Source: Verrucomicrobiota bacterium (lineage in GTDB: Bacteria; Verrucomicrobiota; Verrucomicrobiia; Limisphaerales; UBA8199). Taken from it: 33,696 bases of DNA. The translations under genes were made by a program, and so were the position numbers. Shown here in pieces: positions 7,936 to 15,068 of the stretch (the stretch's first letter is position 1; every line of letters begins with the position of its first letter). Below the pieces are notes generated by a model. It had not been told where the DNA came from. It did not search any database and saw only the letters and a list, made by a program, of their open reading frames with translations. The stretch spans positions 1-33,696 of the forward strand of contig PSRM01000131.1 of assembly GCA_003176045.1 (NCBI GenBank). Reading direction: 5' to 3'.

Positions 7936-8164
7936 GGAGCGCGGCTCAAGGGTTGTCGGAGCCGCGGACGGCCTCGTCCGCGTGAATTAGAGCATCTTAC
8001 GGAATGTTGTATTGCGGCCCTCGGTTACTCGGAGCTAGCAGGTTGAGGAGGCTCTAATAGCGCGAAACTGGCGGCGGAGGATGCTGCCCTGCTCGCGCCG
8101 AATTGGAATTCGGCGCTCCATCAACCTCCGCATTCGTCTGCGCGGACGGGGCCGTCCGCGCTCC
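7936..8164. repeat. Cluster of GGAGCGC-family palindromes
   Basis: The 224-bp gap 7897-8120 holds no gene. It contains GGAGCGC (7936) and GGAGCCGCGGACGG with complementary GTCCGCG (7958-7982). On the opposite strand a copy with stem GCGCCGAATT/AATTCGGCGC lies at 8095-8119. A fourth copy, at 8140-8164, overlaps the 3' end of the Nudix gene. The stems differ between copies but each is self-complementary. Confidence 0.78.
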
Positions 8165-8654
8165 TATAGAGTTTCCAAATGAGCCTGAAGGCTGAGGCGA
8201 ACTCCTGCGGGCGATCGGTCATCCAGGCACTTACCTGGGCCGGCGTAAACCAATCGCCGGTCTCGATTTCCTCCGCTGCAAGAGTGAACGGTCCTTCGGC
8301 GCGGCAACGATAAACCCAGACATGTTCCTGGTCGGTTTGGGCTGAGGCTGGCAGCTTGAAAACTCGCTCAGGGGTTGTTGGCAAGGAGAGACCGAGTTCC
8401 TCGCGCACTTCGCGCCGGGCGCAGACGTCATAATCCTCCCCAGCATCGAGGTGTCCAGAGGCTGAGGAATCCCACAGGCCAGGCTGACGATCTTTGGAAA
8501 GGGAACGTTTTTGCAGGAAGATCCGTCCGTTGGAATTGAACACCAGAACGTGAATCGCCCGATGCAGCAAGCCACGGCTGTGAACCTCATAGCGTGGGGC
8601 TTGGCCGATGACCTCATCGCGCTCGTTTACGACGTCAAATATTTCCTCGGACAT
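8121..8654 (-). CDS. Nudix hydrolase (isopentenyl-diphosphate isomerase-like subgroup)
   Basis: A 177-residue cytoplasmic hydrolase of nucleoside-diphosphate-X compounds. The Nudix box is intact: G67-x5-E73-x7-R81-E82-V-R-E85-E86-L-G88-L89 (GHLDAGE and REVREELGL), which supplies the Mg-binding glutamates. The N-terminus (FDVVNERDEVIGQAPRYEVHSRGLLHRAIHVLVFN) resembles the IPP-isomerase-like/YfcD branch of the superfamily. The substrate is unknown. The last 13 residues (RSADGPVRADECGG region) are encoded by a GGAGCGC palindrome at 8140-8164 and look like a read-through tail. It has no operon partner in close range: the next gene on this strand upstream is the pilin-like gene, separated by a terminator. 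Confidence 0.9.
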   Translation of the reverse strand: MSEEIFDVVNERDEVIGQAPRYEVHSRGLLHRAIHVLVFNSNGRIFLQKRSLSKDRQPGLWDSSASGHLDAGEDYDVCARREVREELGLSLPTTPERVFKLPASAQTDQEHVWVYRCRAEGPFTLAAEEIETGDWFTPAQVSAWMTDRPQEFASAFRLIWKLYRSADGPVRADECGG

Positions 8655-8683
8655 AAGTCTCTGGAAGGACCAGCCTGAAACAT

Positions 8684-8748
8684 CATACCCCCCGGTATGC
8701 CAGATGAGGGCACCCCGGCCTACAGTGCGCCGGGTAGGAGCGCCGGGC
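8684..8748. repeat. Dispersed GC-rich repeat copy
   Basis: The segment 8703-8724 (TGAGGGCACC..GGCCTACA) nearly repeats, in inverse orientation, 6241-6262, followed by GCGCCGGGTAGG. A short palindrome, CATACC/GGTATG, lies just before it. No gene is seen between 8655 and 8839 apart from this and the terminator. Confidence 0.65.
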
Positions 8749-8783
8749 CTGCAATTCCCAACAGCGAATTCAGGGCTGGAAGC

Positions 8784-8814
8784 AGAAAAGGCATCCTTGA
8801 GGGATGCCTTTTCT
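8784..8814 (-). terminator. Intrinsic terminator after the pilin-like gene
   Basis: A perfect stem of about 13 bp (AGAAAAGGCATCC pairing with GGATGCCTTTTCT) around a small loop, ending in a run of T on both strands, so it may act in both directions. It lies 26 bp after the stop of the pilin-like gene. Confidence 0.88.
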
Positions 8815-8839
8815 GGAAGTTAGAGAGTTTTTCCAGGTC

Positions 8840-9679
8840 TTAGAAATTGGGGAACATCAACATGTTGTTGTAGGGATCGCCCGTGTGAGAAAGGGCATCG
8901 CGCAGTTTGGAGATCGTCAGACCTTGGACACTGCCATCCGCCAAAGCGATATTGCCCACTTTGCCGTGCTGTGAATTATCCATCCAGGCGGCGCTAGGGG
9001 CATTCGTCGAGATGCCGGGGGTGCTGATTCCAGAGACGAAGGTGCCGCCGGTGGTCGGGCTGCCTCCCTGTCCGTAAGCAGTGGTGGCCGGCAAGGGTGT
9101 TGTTTGTTCGGCCTGGTTCTTCGGACCAATGGCGTGATCACCGGCCAGAAGCTGCTGAGGATAAGCATCATTGCACTCGGCGTTAAGGAAGTAGCTCACG
9201 AAAAGGTTGTTACTGAACAACACCGATGAGGTGGAGGTAACCGGGGAAAAAGTGGTAGCGGCCTGGTGAGTGGAAGCAAATTCAGCCGGACAATAGGCCA
9301 CTTTTGGCGTGTTCAACTCATTGGACATGCACATCCAGACTTGCCACAAATAATTGGCAGCAGCGCCGCCCTGCCCCTGGCTGCACGCAGCGGCAATCGT
9401 GGGATAACCGCCAAAAGGAACTTGGGTGTTGCCCGCGCCTGGAGGCCCGCCTGTATTGGGGGCGCAGCTGGTCGGATAGGTTTCGTTGTTATCAATGAGC
9501 CAGGTTTTGCTGCCTTTGGTAAACTGCGCCAGGTTGTTCTTGCAACTGGTCATTTGAGCGCGCGCTTTGGCTTTGGCCAGGGCCGGCAGCAACATAGCGG
9601 CCAGGATGGCGATAATGGCGATGACGACTAACAACTCGATAAGAGTGAAAGCCCGATTTTTCCTGCGTTGGTTGTTCAT
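8840..9679 (-). CDS. Type II secretion/pilin-like protein with H-X9-DG motif
   Basis: A 279-residue protein with a prepilin-type leader [19 protein letters not shown]: the prepilin peptidase would cut before F11, leaving Glu at mature position 5, followed by a hydrophobic assembly helix of about 20 residues. Near the C-terminus, H238-(x9)-D248-G249 ([12 protein letters not shown]) is the H-X9-DG motif of the large planctomycete/verrucomicrobial pseudopilin group (DUF1559-related). The middle is rich in Ala, Gly, Thr and Asn. Such proteins occur as many unlinked paralogues per genome; assembly partners are not in this window. A strong terminator follows and the gene has a long non-coding upstream region with twin palindromes, so it is probably monocistronic. 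Role is unknown beyond likely surface or periplasmic placement. Confidence 0.9.
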   Translation of the reverse strand: MNNQRRKNRAFTLIELLVVIAIIAILAAMLLPALAKAKARAQMTSCKNNLAQFTKGSKTWLIDNNETYPTSCAPNTGGPPGAGNTQVPFGGYPTIAAACSQGQGGAAANYLWQVWMCMSNELNTPKVAYCPAEFASTHQAATTFSPVTSTSSVLFSNNLFVSYFLNAECNDAYPQQLLAGDHAIGPKNQAEQTTPLPATTAYGQGGSPTTGGTFVSGISTPGISTNAPSAAWMDNSQHGKVGNIALADGSVQGLTISKLRDALSHTGDPYNNMLMFPNF

Positions 9680-9840
9680 AACTTTGCTGGTTTGTTTTGT
9701 TTGTTTGTGGCTAACAGGCCGCGAGTTTCACCGACACCGAGCATACTGTCAACCTTATTGCAAAATCTTTAAGCAGAGATAATGCCAAAAAAGAAACTCG
9801 CGAAAATCAACGGGAAATCGAGTGTTTTGGGTCGCGGGAC

Positions 9841-9877
9841 GCGTGAAATTTTCACGCATTTTGCGTGAATCTCACGC
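9841..9877. promoter_or_regulatory. Twin palindromes, possible operator
   Basis: GCGTGAAATTTTCACGC (9841-9857) is a perfect 8-bp palindrome around one base. GCGTGAATCTCACGC (9863-9877) repeats the GCGTGA/TCACGC half-sites. Their centres are 21 bp apart, i.e. two DNA turns, as expected for cooperative binding of two dimers on one face. They lie about 160-200 bp upstream of the pilin-like start. Protein unknown. Confidence 0.5.
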
Positions 9878-9883
9878 ATGGCC

Positions 9884-10079
9884 AGGGTTCGGGGGTCGGG
9901 TTGAGGGTTCAGGGTTCAGAGTTCAGGAATACAAAAAGCGCCCACCGGTCTGAAGGTGACCGCCTTGAACAGGCAAAAAGGTTTTAAGCGCAAAAAATGA
10001 AACACCGGCACGTTTATGGGGCACCCCCTCCGCCATCGTTGGCTCCGGGAACTGAACCTGAACCCTGAACCCTGAACCG
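9884..10079. repeat. Inverted heptamer arrays (GGGTTCA / TGAACCC)
   Basis: The gap 9680-10200 (521 bp) carries no gene. GGGTTCAGGGTTCAGAGTTCAGG at its left (9884-9927) is matched by inverted CTGAACCC heptamers at 10050-10079. About 120 bp lie between them, including CTCCGCCATCGTTGGC (10028-10043), which recurs next to the palindrome in actB at 23774-23789. Confidence 0.78.
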
Positions 10080-10087
10080 TAAAGTAA

Positions 10088-10120
10088 ACAAAAAGCCGCT
10101 ACTCAGACAAAATAGCGGCT
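10088..10120 (-). terminator. Intrinsic terminator after the small zinc-binding gene
   Basis: AGCCGCT (10094-10100) pairs with AGCGGCT (10114-10120) over a 13-base loop. On the minus strand the stem is followed by a T-rich run. It lies about 80 bp after the stop at 10201. Confidence 0.75.
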
Positions 10121-10200
10121 CTAAAAAAGGCAAATGGTCCCTTACCCCGAAGGTGCCGTTTTCGGGCCGGCTTAACAGGGCCACCTCAGGGAGAGGCAGC

Positions 10201-10434
10201 TCAGGTGCTCATAGCCTGAAGCTTGTAGCTGAGCGTGCCGTAATAACGGCGCTTCAGCCCGCGCTTCTTGCGTTGGCGCTCGCGGGCCTTAACCAGGTGC
10301 TTCAAACAACGCGAGCCCTGGATCGCCGGGGCGCCACACTCAGTACAACGCCGGTCGCGCTGCATGCGCAGTTGATATTTGCGCTGCCGGGAGATCGGCA
10401 TGTCGGTGAACTCGTCTTGTATTCTTCTTCTCAT
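10201..10434 (-). CDS. Small basic protein with putative zinc-binding cysteines
   Basis: A 77-residue, strongly basic protein. C30-x2-C33 in RCTECGAPA and, ten residues later, C43 with H46 in SRCLKH could hold one zinc ion. The C-terminal half is Arg/Lys-rich (KARERQRKKRGLKRRYY), which suggests nucleic acid binding. Two starts are possible: ATG 10434, or ATG 10401 giving MPISRQRKYQLRMQ, which reads like the natural start of such small proteins. Neither has a strong ribosome site. A clear terminator follows and the gene is flanked by long non-coding stretches, so it is a separate unit. Similar short CxxC...CxxH proteins occur in Planctomycetes and Verrucomicrobiota; no function is known to me. 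Confidence 0.68.
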   Translation of the reverse strand: MRRRIQDEFTDMPISRQRKYQLRMQRDRRCTECGAPAIQGSRCLKHLVKARERQRKKRGLKRRYYGTLSYKLQAMST

Positions 10435-10741
10435 TTTTATTTTGTTTCGGGCCTGTCAACGGGCCTCTATTAAGTTTTGACCAGCCTCAGCCTGAACCAT
10501 TCAATCAATAAGATTGACCAACCCTTACATAGCCAATATAGCGTGACTTTCTGAAAATGCAAAAGATTATTTTAACTTTTACGCCCCCCGGTTCCTCGGG
10601 ACGGGACCCCTGATAATGGCATTTTCTGCTACGGTGCACGGCCATCTGCCACCCGCCCCTGACTGCCGCACCAGAAGACTACAGGAGTGCCGGAGTACGG
10701 GACTATAGGCCAATAAGACTATAGGGGAACCTCTTTCACCA
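10435..10741. other. Gene-free interval with degenerate short repeats
   Basis: No open frame of interest. The left part is AT-rich and upstream of the small zinc-binding gene, so its promoter should be here, but no convincing -35/-10 pair stands out. At 10678-10732 a degenerate unit around GACTATAGG/GACTACAGG repeats three times. Confidence 0.5.
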
Positions 10742-11959
10742 CTAACTTTGGACTGGCGGAAGCACCCTCCTGACCTTCAGCAAGGTCCGAATCCGGAATT
10801 CATCGCGGATAGGGGAATCGGGGTCGAGACTGGCCAGGCGGACAAGCTCCGAGGAGTGGATGAAGAGCTTGTTGCCCAGGTAAATACCTACGTGAGTGAT
10901 GCGCTCGGACTTTTCACGGCGGGCGGGAAAGCCGAAGAAAAGGAGGTCGCCTTTTCGAAGGCTGGCTAGGTCAGAATCTACTGGAACCGGCGCCCCCTGG
11001 GCAACCTGCTGGCTGGCATTGCGCCGGAGTTCAATGCCGTTGAGGAAAAACACCAATTTGACGAATCCGGAGCAATCCAGGCCTTTGGGAGAGCATCCGC
11101 CCCAGAGATACGGCCGACCCAGGAAGACCCGGGCTGTGCGCTCGATGTTTTCCGGAGTCGGCTTGCGTGTTTGTTTCCACTGGGCGTAGTCCTGCGTGGA
11201 GGGCTTGGGCAAATATCCCTCCCTGCCATCTGCCAACTGCACTCTGAGCCAAGCGCCTTCCTCCCCCAGCTTCTTCAGGACATTGCCGGTTACGACGTCG
11301 CATACTGGTTGGGTGTCGGCCTGGGGTTGTTCCAAAACCTGGTCCTCGGAAGCTAGCACAATAACCAGGGCTGAGCGTTGCCAAGCCTGCGCTTCTGCCT
11401 CTGTGCAGCGCCAGATGGTGCCTTTTTCAACCCAGGAGAAATAGCCATCGTCGGATTGGGCCAGGAACCAGGTAAAATTGGCGTTGGTCGTTCGGTCCCA
11501 TAGCTTGACCATGTTGCCCATGAGGATTTGGGTACCCATTTCGGCTTTATGCTCCGGCAATTCGCGGCCCGAGGCGACGCTGAGGCAGGAGATGCCCCAG
11601 GACTTGTCCCCCAACCGCGGACTGGGCAAAACAATGATTTGGTCATTGACCTTGGCGCCAGTCTGACGGACGGCCTCGGCTGCCTGCGTCTTGGCTTCAA
11701 GGCGATCCACTGTGCCCGTGAGAACAAGGCTTGATCCTTCTGCCACGATTCCAACCCTGAAAAGAGCCAGATGCGGATCAGGAGCATACCGGGCCTGGAC
11801 CTGCTTGAGAGCGAGGATGGCCGAATCAGTTCTGGGTGAGGAGCAGGAGGTGAGGAGCGATGCGGCGAGAACCTGAAACGTGAAACGTGAAACGTGTTGA
11901 GTGAAACGTGAAACGTGAAACGTGTTGCGTGTTGCGTGTTGCGTGTTGTGTGCCGCCAT
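10742..11959 (-). CDS. NlpC/P60 family lipoprotein with SH3-like domain
   Basis: A 405-residue probable cell-wall peptidase. The lipobox is LLTSC with lipidated C39. Residues 60-111 resemble a small alpha/beta BON-like domain. Residues about 205-252 (LASEDQVLEQPQ...LRVQLADGREGYLP) resemble a bacterial SH3 wall-binding domain. Residues 268-400 are the NlpC/P60 domain with nucleophile C296 in GLDCSGFV and H356 in ITHVGIY, with H368 as a likely third residue. Such enzymes cut peptide stems of peptidoglycan. Residues 3-30 of the signal peptide are encoded by a CGTGAAA/CGTGTTG heptamer array; no other in-frame ATG, GTG or TTG lies before the lipobox. It is 70 bp downstream of coxD and could be read from the respiratory operon. 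Confidence 0.88.
   Translation of the reverse strand: MAAHNTQHATRNTFHVSRFTQHVSRFTFQVLAASLLTSCSSPRTDSAILALKQVQARYAPDPHLALFRVGIVAEGSSLVLTGTVDRLEAKTQAAEAVRQTGAKVNDQIIVLPSPRLGDKSWGISCLSVASGRELPEHKAEMGTQILMGNMVKLWDRTTNANFTWFLAQSDDGYFSWVEKGTIWRCTEAEAQAWQRSALVIVLASEDQVLEQPQADTQPVCDVVTGNVLKKLGEEGAWLRVQLADGREGYLPKPSTQDYAQWKQTRKPTPENIERTARVFLGRPYLWGGCSPKGLDCSGFVKLVFFLNGIELRRNASQQVAQGAPVPVDSDLASLRKGDLLFFGFPARREKSERITHVGIYLGNKLFIHSSELVRLASLDPDSPIRDEFRIRTLLKVRRVLPPVQS
11871..11952. repeat. CGTGAAA / CGTGTTG heptamer array in the lipoprotein signal sequence
   Basis: About six copies of CGTGAAA in two runs of three, separated by CGTGTTGA, then four copies of CGTGTTG. The frame stays open and gives alternating FHVSRFT and NTQHA-type peptides before the lipobox. 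Confidence 0.9.
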
Positions 11960-12029
11960 GTTGTGCAGCGATAGCGTGGATTAGCCCACTAAATCCTTCA
12001 AGCATTCTTCATCCACCTTATACCATCGT

Positions 12030-12368
12030 TTACGGCCCTTCTTTGGATGGAGCCGGCCAGGCTCCGTGTTGCCAGGTGTGGTGGAGCGTGGGTGGGACGG
12101 CATTGCGCGTCAGGTAATCGCTGAGGGTGAGGTCAATCATGATGGCCAGCCAGACAAAACCGGCGGCAACGAAAATCCAGGTGATGGGCTTGTTATAACG
12201 GACATGCATGAAGAAAAGGATAACCAGCAGCATCTTGAGAACGGCGATCGTAAGGGCGGCGATGGGGTTGAATCGGCCCATGTCAACCTGGGCCAGGCCC
12301 CAGGTGAGCACCAGAAGGAGCAGCAGGGCGAGCCAGACGCGGAAATAGATTTTTGTGGGGATGATCAT
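12030..12368 (-). CDS. coxD: Cytochrome c oxidase subunit IV (small membrane subunit)
   Basis: A 112-residue membrane protein with three predicted helices: residues 9-26 (WLALLLLLVLTWGLAQV), 35-55 (IAALTIAVLKMLLVILFFMHV) and 62-80 (ITWIFVAAGFVWLAIMI). The helix-2 motif KMLLVILFFMHVRYNK is the hallmark of prokaryotic subunit IV (CtaF/CyoD family). This subunit is thought to help assemble or stabilise the CuB site; it carries no cofactor. It is the last structural oxidase gene of the operon and follows the 42-aa gene by 12 bp. The length is normal. Confidence 0.9.
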   Translation of the reverse strand: MIIPTKIYFRVWLALLLLLVLTWGLAQVDMGRFNPIAALTIAVLKMLLVILFFMHVRYNKPITWIFVAAGFVWLAIMIDLTLSDYLTRNAVPPTLHHTWQHGAWPAPSKEGP

Positions 12369-12400
12369 AAGACACGAATTTCACGAATTTGCACGAATTA
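12366..12400. repeat. Three-copy CACGAATT array
   Basis: Three units of CACGAATT with 1-2 variable bases (period about 10). The array covers the gap between coxD and the 42-aa gene and includes the stop of the latter. Confidence 0.7.
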
Positions 12401-12509
12401 GAGAGGCCAGGAGACCAAGCGATACCGATTGGATTACGATTGTAATCAAGAGGAAAATTATGATTAGAAAAGTGAGCCTGGTTACCTCCGTTGTTAGTCG
12501 TTTTTTCAT
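12381..12509 (-). CDS. 42-aa single-helix membrane peptide, possible small oxidase subunit
   Basis: The frame from ATG 12509 reads MKKRLTTEVTRLTFLIIIFL and continues LITIVIQSVSLGLLASLIRANS before TGA at 12381. It has a positively charged start and a hydrophobic helix over residues 13-26, possibly extending to 38. Its ATG overlaps the coxC stop as ATGA, the usual sign of translational coupling, and it sits exactly between coxC and coxD on the same strand. Tiny one-helix subunits are common in haem-copper oxidases, so a structural role is plausible. I do not recognise a family. Against it: it is short, low in sequence complexity, and its end runs into a tandem array. Confidence 0.6.
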   Translation of the reverse strand: MKKRLTTEVTRLTFLIIIFLLITIVIQSVSLGLLASLIRANS

Positions 12510-13147
12510 GAATAGCGATTGATCAGGTATAGGAGTGGATAGAGGAAAATCCAAACGATATCTACAAAGTGCCAGTAGAGGGCGGAGACATCCACGGGGT
12601 TATAGTACGCGGCGGAGAATTTGCCCTTTTGCGCCATCCAGGCAATGACAGAGAGTAGTCCCACCCCGATGGTCACGTGCAAAGCATGCAGGCCGGTCAT
12701 GGCCCAGTAGAGGAACCAAAAGATTTGGGACTGGGGCGGCAAACCGGATTTGAAATGAGGTCCGGGCCACAACTGTTCATTGAGGTCGTCGTGGTATTCG
12801 AGCCCTTTAACGACGAGAAAGCAGCAGCCGAATAAGACGGTCAGGACAAGCAACCAGAAGCAGGCTTTGCTGCGGCCCTCCTGAACGGCATGCACGGCCA
12901 AAGCCACCGTCAGGCTGCTCGTCAGCAAAATCGCGGTGTTGATCGTGCCGTAGAGGACAATCGTGTGGCGGCTGGCCTCAGCGAATGCCTGCGGATAGGC
13001 GCTGCGGTAGGCGATATAACTCATGAACATGCCGCCGAAGAAGAGAATCTCCGTGGCCAGAAACGTCCACATGCCGAGCACCGAGGATTCCTGCTGCTGA
13101 GGCAGATCGTCGAATTGCTCGGCCAGAGCGGAGGAGGCGTTAGGCAT
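12506..13147 (-). CDS. coxC: Cytochrome c oxidase subunit III
   Basis: A 213-residue membrane protein with five predicted helices, starting VLGMWTFLATEILFFGGMFMSYIAYR, in which the glutamate of ATEILFF is family-conserved. Later motifs include NTAILLTSSLTVALAVHA, FWFLYWAMTGLHALHVTIGVGLL and the C-terminal DVSALYWHFVDIVWIFLYPLLYL, all diagnostic of subunit III. It stabilises proton uptake in subunit I and has no redox centre. The length suits the five-helix form lacking the first two helices of mitochondrial subunit III. It lies between coxA (202-bp repeat-filled gap) and the 42-aa gene (ATGA overlap). Confidence 0.95.
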   Translation of the reverse strand: MPNASSALAEQFDDLPQQQESSVLGMWTFLATEILFFGGMFMSYIAYRSAYPQAFAEASRHTIVLYGTINTAILLTSSLTVALAVHAVQEGRSKACFWLLVLTVLFGCCFLVVKGLEYHDDLNEQLWPGPHFKSGLPPQSQIFWFLYWAMTGLHALHVTIGVGLLSVIAWMAQKGKFSAAYYNPVDVSALYWHFVDIVWIFLYPLLYLINRYS

Positions 13148-13187
13148 AGGCGGAGAACGGGCAGAGCGTGGAGAGCGTGGACCGTGG

Positions 13188-13348
13188 AGCGTGCGATGCG
13201 TGAAACGTGAAACGTGAAACGTGAAATGTGGGAGACGACGTGAGGAGTCCCTTCGGGAAAATGCGGGCTATCGAGGCACTCCTTATGTCGTGCCCTACAG
13301 GGCAGAGGGCGTTCTTATTTAATTCACGTTTCACGTTTCACGTTTTAC
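13188..13348. repeat. Nested inverted element between coxA and coxC
   Basis: The outer arms are heptamers: CGTGAAA repeats at 13196-13229 and complementary TTTCACG repeats at 13321-13345. Inside, GACGACGTGAGGAGTCCC (13234-13251) is matched in inverse by ACTCCTTATGTCGTGCC (13278-13294). The gap has no credible gene; a 64-codon open frame across it consists almost wholly of repeat. Confidence 0.85.
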
Positions 13349-13349
13349 T

Positions 13350-15011
13350 TCAGCCATAGATCAGGCGTTGCTCCGGAACCGGCGAATATTGGTAGGGCTC
13401 TTCCGTCACCACGGGCGTTTCGTGGAAATTGTGTTTGGGCGGCGGCGAGGAGGTTTGCCATTCGAGGCCGGTGGCTTTCCAGGGATTGGAGGGCGCTCGG
13501 CGGCCATGTTTCAGGGACCAGATGAAATAAATGAGAGGCAGCAGGTATCCGATTCCAAGGATGGAGGCGCCGGCAGTGGACAACACATTATAGATTTGAA
13601 ACTCCGGCGCGTAGGAATGATAGCGGCGTGGCATCCCCAGATAGCCGACTACAAACTGCGGAAAGAAAGTCAGATTGAACCCGATGAACATGATCAGCGC
13701 TGCCAGGCGGCCCAGGTTCTCGGGATATAGCCGGCCCGTTATCTTCGGCCACCAATAGTGCAGCCCGCCCATGAAGGCCGTGACCATGCCCCCAACCATG
13801 ATGTAATGGAAATGAGCGATGATGAAATAAGTGCCGTGGACATGGACATCAACGCCGAGGGCCGCCAGGAAAAGGCCGGTCAGGCCGCCGATGGTGAACA
13901 GGCCGATGAATCCAAGGGCGTAGAGGAATGGAGTGGAAAGATAAATTCGGCCTCGGTACATGGTCATGGTCCAGTTGAAGACCTTAATCGCCGATGGGAC
14001 CGCGACCAGGTAGCTGAGCAAGGAAAATACCAGGCCAGCGTAAATGGATTCACTGCTGACGAACATATGGTGACCCCATACGAGAAAACCGAGCACCGCG
14101 ATGGCAACGCTCGAGAAAGCGATGAAGTGATAGCCGAAGATTGGTTTGCGCGAGAAGCAGGGGATCAGTTCGCTCACAACCCCCATGCCCGGCAAGATCA
14201 TGATGTAAACCGCCGGGTGCGAATAAAACCAGAATAGGTGCTGAAAGAGCACAGGATCGCCGCCCAACTTCGGGTCGAAAACGCCCAGACCCCAAATCCG
14301 TTCCAGGGACATCAGGGCCAGCGTCATGGCCAGCACCGGCGTGGCTAGCACCAGAATGACACTAGTCGAATAAAGCGACCAAACAAACAGGGGCAGACGA
14401 AACCAGGTCAGGCCGGGCGCACGCATTTTGTGGATAGTAATGATGAAGTTGAGCCCCGTGAGAATGGAGCCGAAACCGGCGATGAAGACGCCCGCGGCCA
14501 TCGTGACGACATGCGAATGTGAGTAGGTGCTGCTGTAGGGGGTGTAAAAAGTCCACCCCGTGTCGGCACCGCCGAACGCTACGGCGTAGAGCGCCATGAG
14601 CCCGCCCAGATTGAACAGGTACCAGCTCAACAGGTTGAGCTTTGGAAATGCCACGTCGCGCGCGCCAAGCATCAGAGGCAGCACGAAGTTGCCAAGGACG
14701 GCGGGCACCGATGGGATCAGGAAAAACCAAACCATGAGCGTCCCATGAATGGTGAAGAGCTTGTTATAGGTTTCGGAGGTGACTAAGTCGCCGGCAGGGG
14801 TGATTAACTCGATGCGTATCAAAGCGGCCGCAAACGCTGCGATGATGAAATAGACAATGATTGAGTAGAGATAGAGCAGCCCGATGCGTTTGTGATCGGT
14901 GGTGAGAAGCCAGGAAGCCAGCGTGCGCCCGCCCTCTTCAAAGTAGTTCGAAAGGCGTCGCGGGGCCAGCGATGGCCGGGGAATGTCGGTTTGCGGAACG
15001 GCGGTGATCAT
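13350..15011 (-). CDS. coxA: Cytochrome c oxidase subunit I, A2-type haem-copper oxidase
   Basis: A 553-residue catalytic subunit with about 12 membrane helices. Low-spin haem ligands are H89 ([11 protein letters not shown]) and H402. CuB ligands are H265, H314 and H315 (VWGHHMF). The cross-linked Tyr is Y269 and the haem a3 ligand is H400 ([11 protein letters not shown]). The helix-VI sequence is [14 protein letters not shown]: the usual D-channel glutamate (HPEVY) is replaced by Ala, with Tyr-Ser just before His. This YSHPxVY pattern defines A2-type oxidases such as Rhodothermus caa3. The enzyme reduces oxygen to water and pumps protons. It follows coxB by 54 bp. Confidence 0.97.
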   Translation of the reverse strand: MITAVPQTDIPRPSLAPRRLSNYFEEGGRTLASWLLTTDHKRIGLLYLYSIIVYFIIAAFAAALIRIELITPAGDLVTSETYNKLFTIHGTLMVWFFLIPSVPAVLGNFVLPLMLGARDVAFPKLNLLSWYLFNLGGLMALYAVAFGGADTGWTFYTPYSSTYSHSHVVTMAAGVFIAGFGSILTGLNFIITIHKMRAPGLTWFRLPLFVWSLYSTSVILVLATPVLAMTLALMSLERIWGLGVFDPKLGGDPVLFQHLFWFYSHPAVYIMILPGMGVVSELIPCFSRKPIFGYHFIAFSSVAIAVLGFLVWGHHMFVSSESIYAGLVFSLLSYLVAVPSAIKVFNWTMTMYRGRIYLSTPFLYALGFIGLFTIGGLTGLFLAALGVDVHVHGTYFIIAHFHYIMVGGMVTAFMGGLHYWWPKITGRLYPENLGRLAALIMFIGFNLTFFPQFVVGYLGMPRRYHSYAPEFQIYNVLSTAGASILGIGYLLPLIYFIWSLKHGRRAPSNPWKATGLEWQTSSPPPKHNFHETPVVTEEPYQYSPVPEQRLIYG

Positions 15012-15036
15012 AAGAGGGATAGGGCAAACGAATACT

Positions 15037-15068
15037 TTCGGATTTCGGATTTCGGATTTCGGATTTCA
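15037..15068. repeat. GGATTTC heptamer array between coxB and coxA
   Basis: Four copies of TTCGGAT-type heptamers cover most of the 54-bp gap and reach the coxB stop codon. The same unit recurs in the actE coding region and the actC-actD gap. Confidence 0.88.

Noticed and set aside
9680..10200. tRNA or small RNA gene in the long gap upstream of the pilin-like gene
   Set aside because: No cloverleaf or known RNA motif was found by eye. The structure seen is explained by inverted arrays, twin palindromes and a terminator.
11871..11952. Possible CRISPR array at the heptamer repeats
   Set aside because: The units are 7 bp with no unique spacers and no cas genes nearby. They are tandem repeats.
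13140..13334. 64-codon frame spanning the coxA-coxC gap
   Set aside because: Nearly all of it is encoded by the inverted heptamer and palindrome element (for example FHVSRFTFHAS), and it has no gene-like start.
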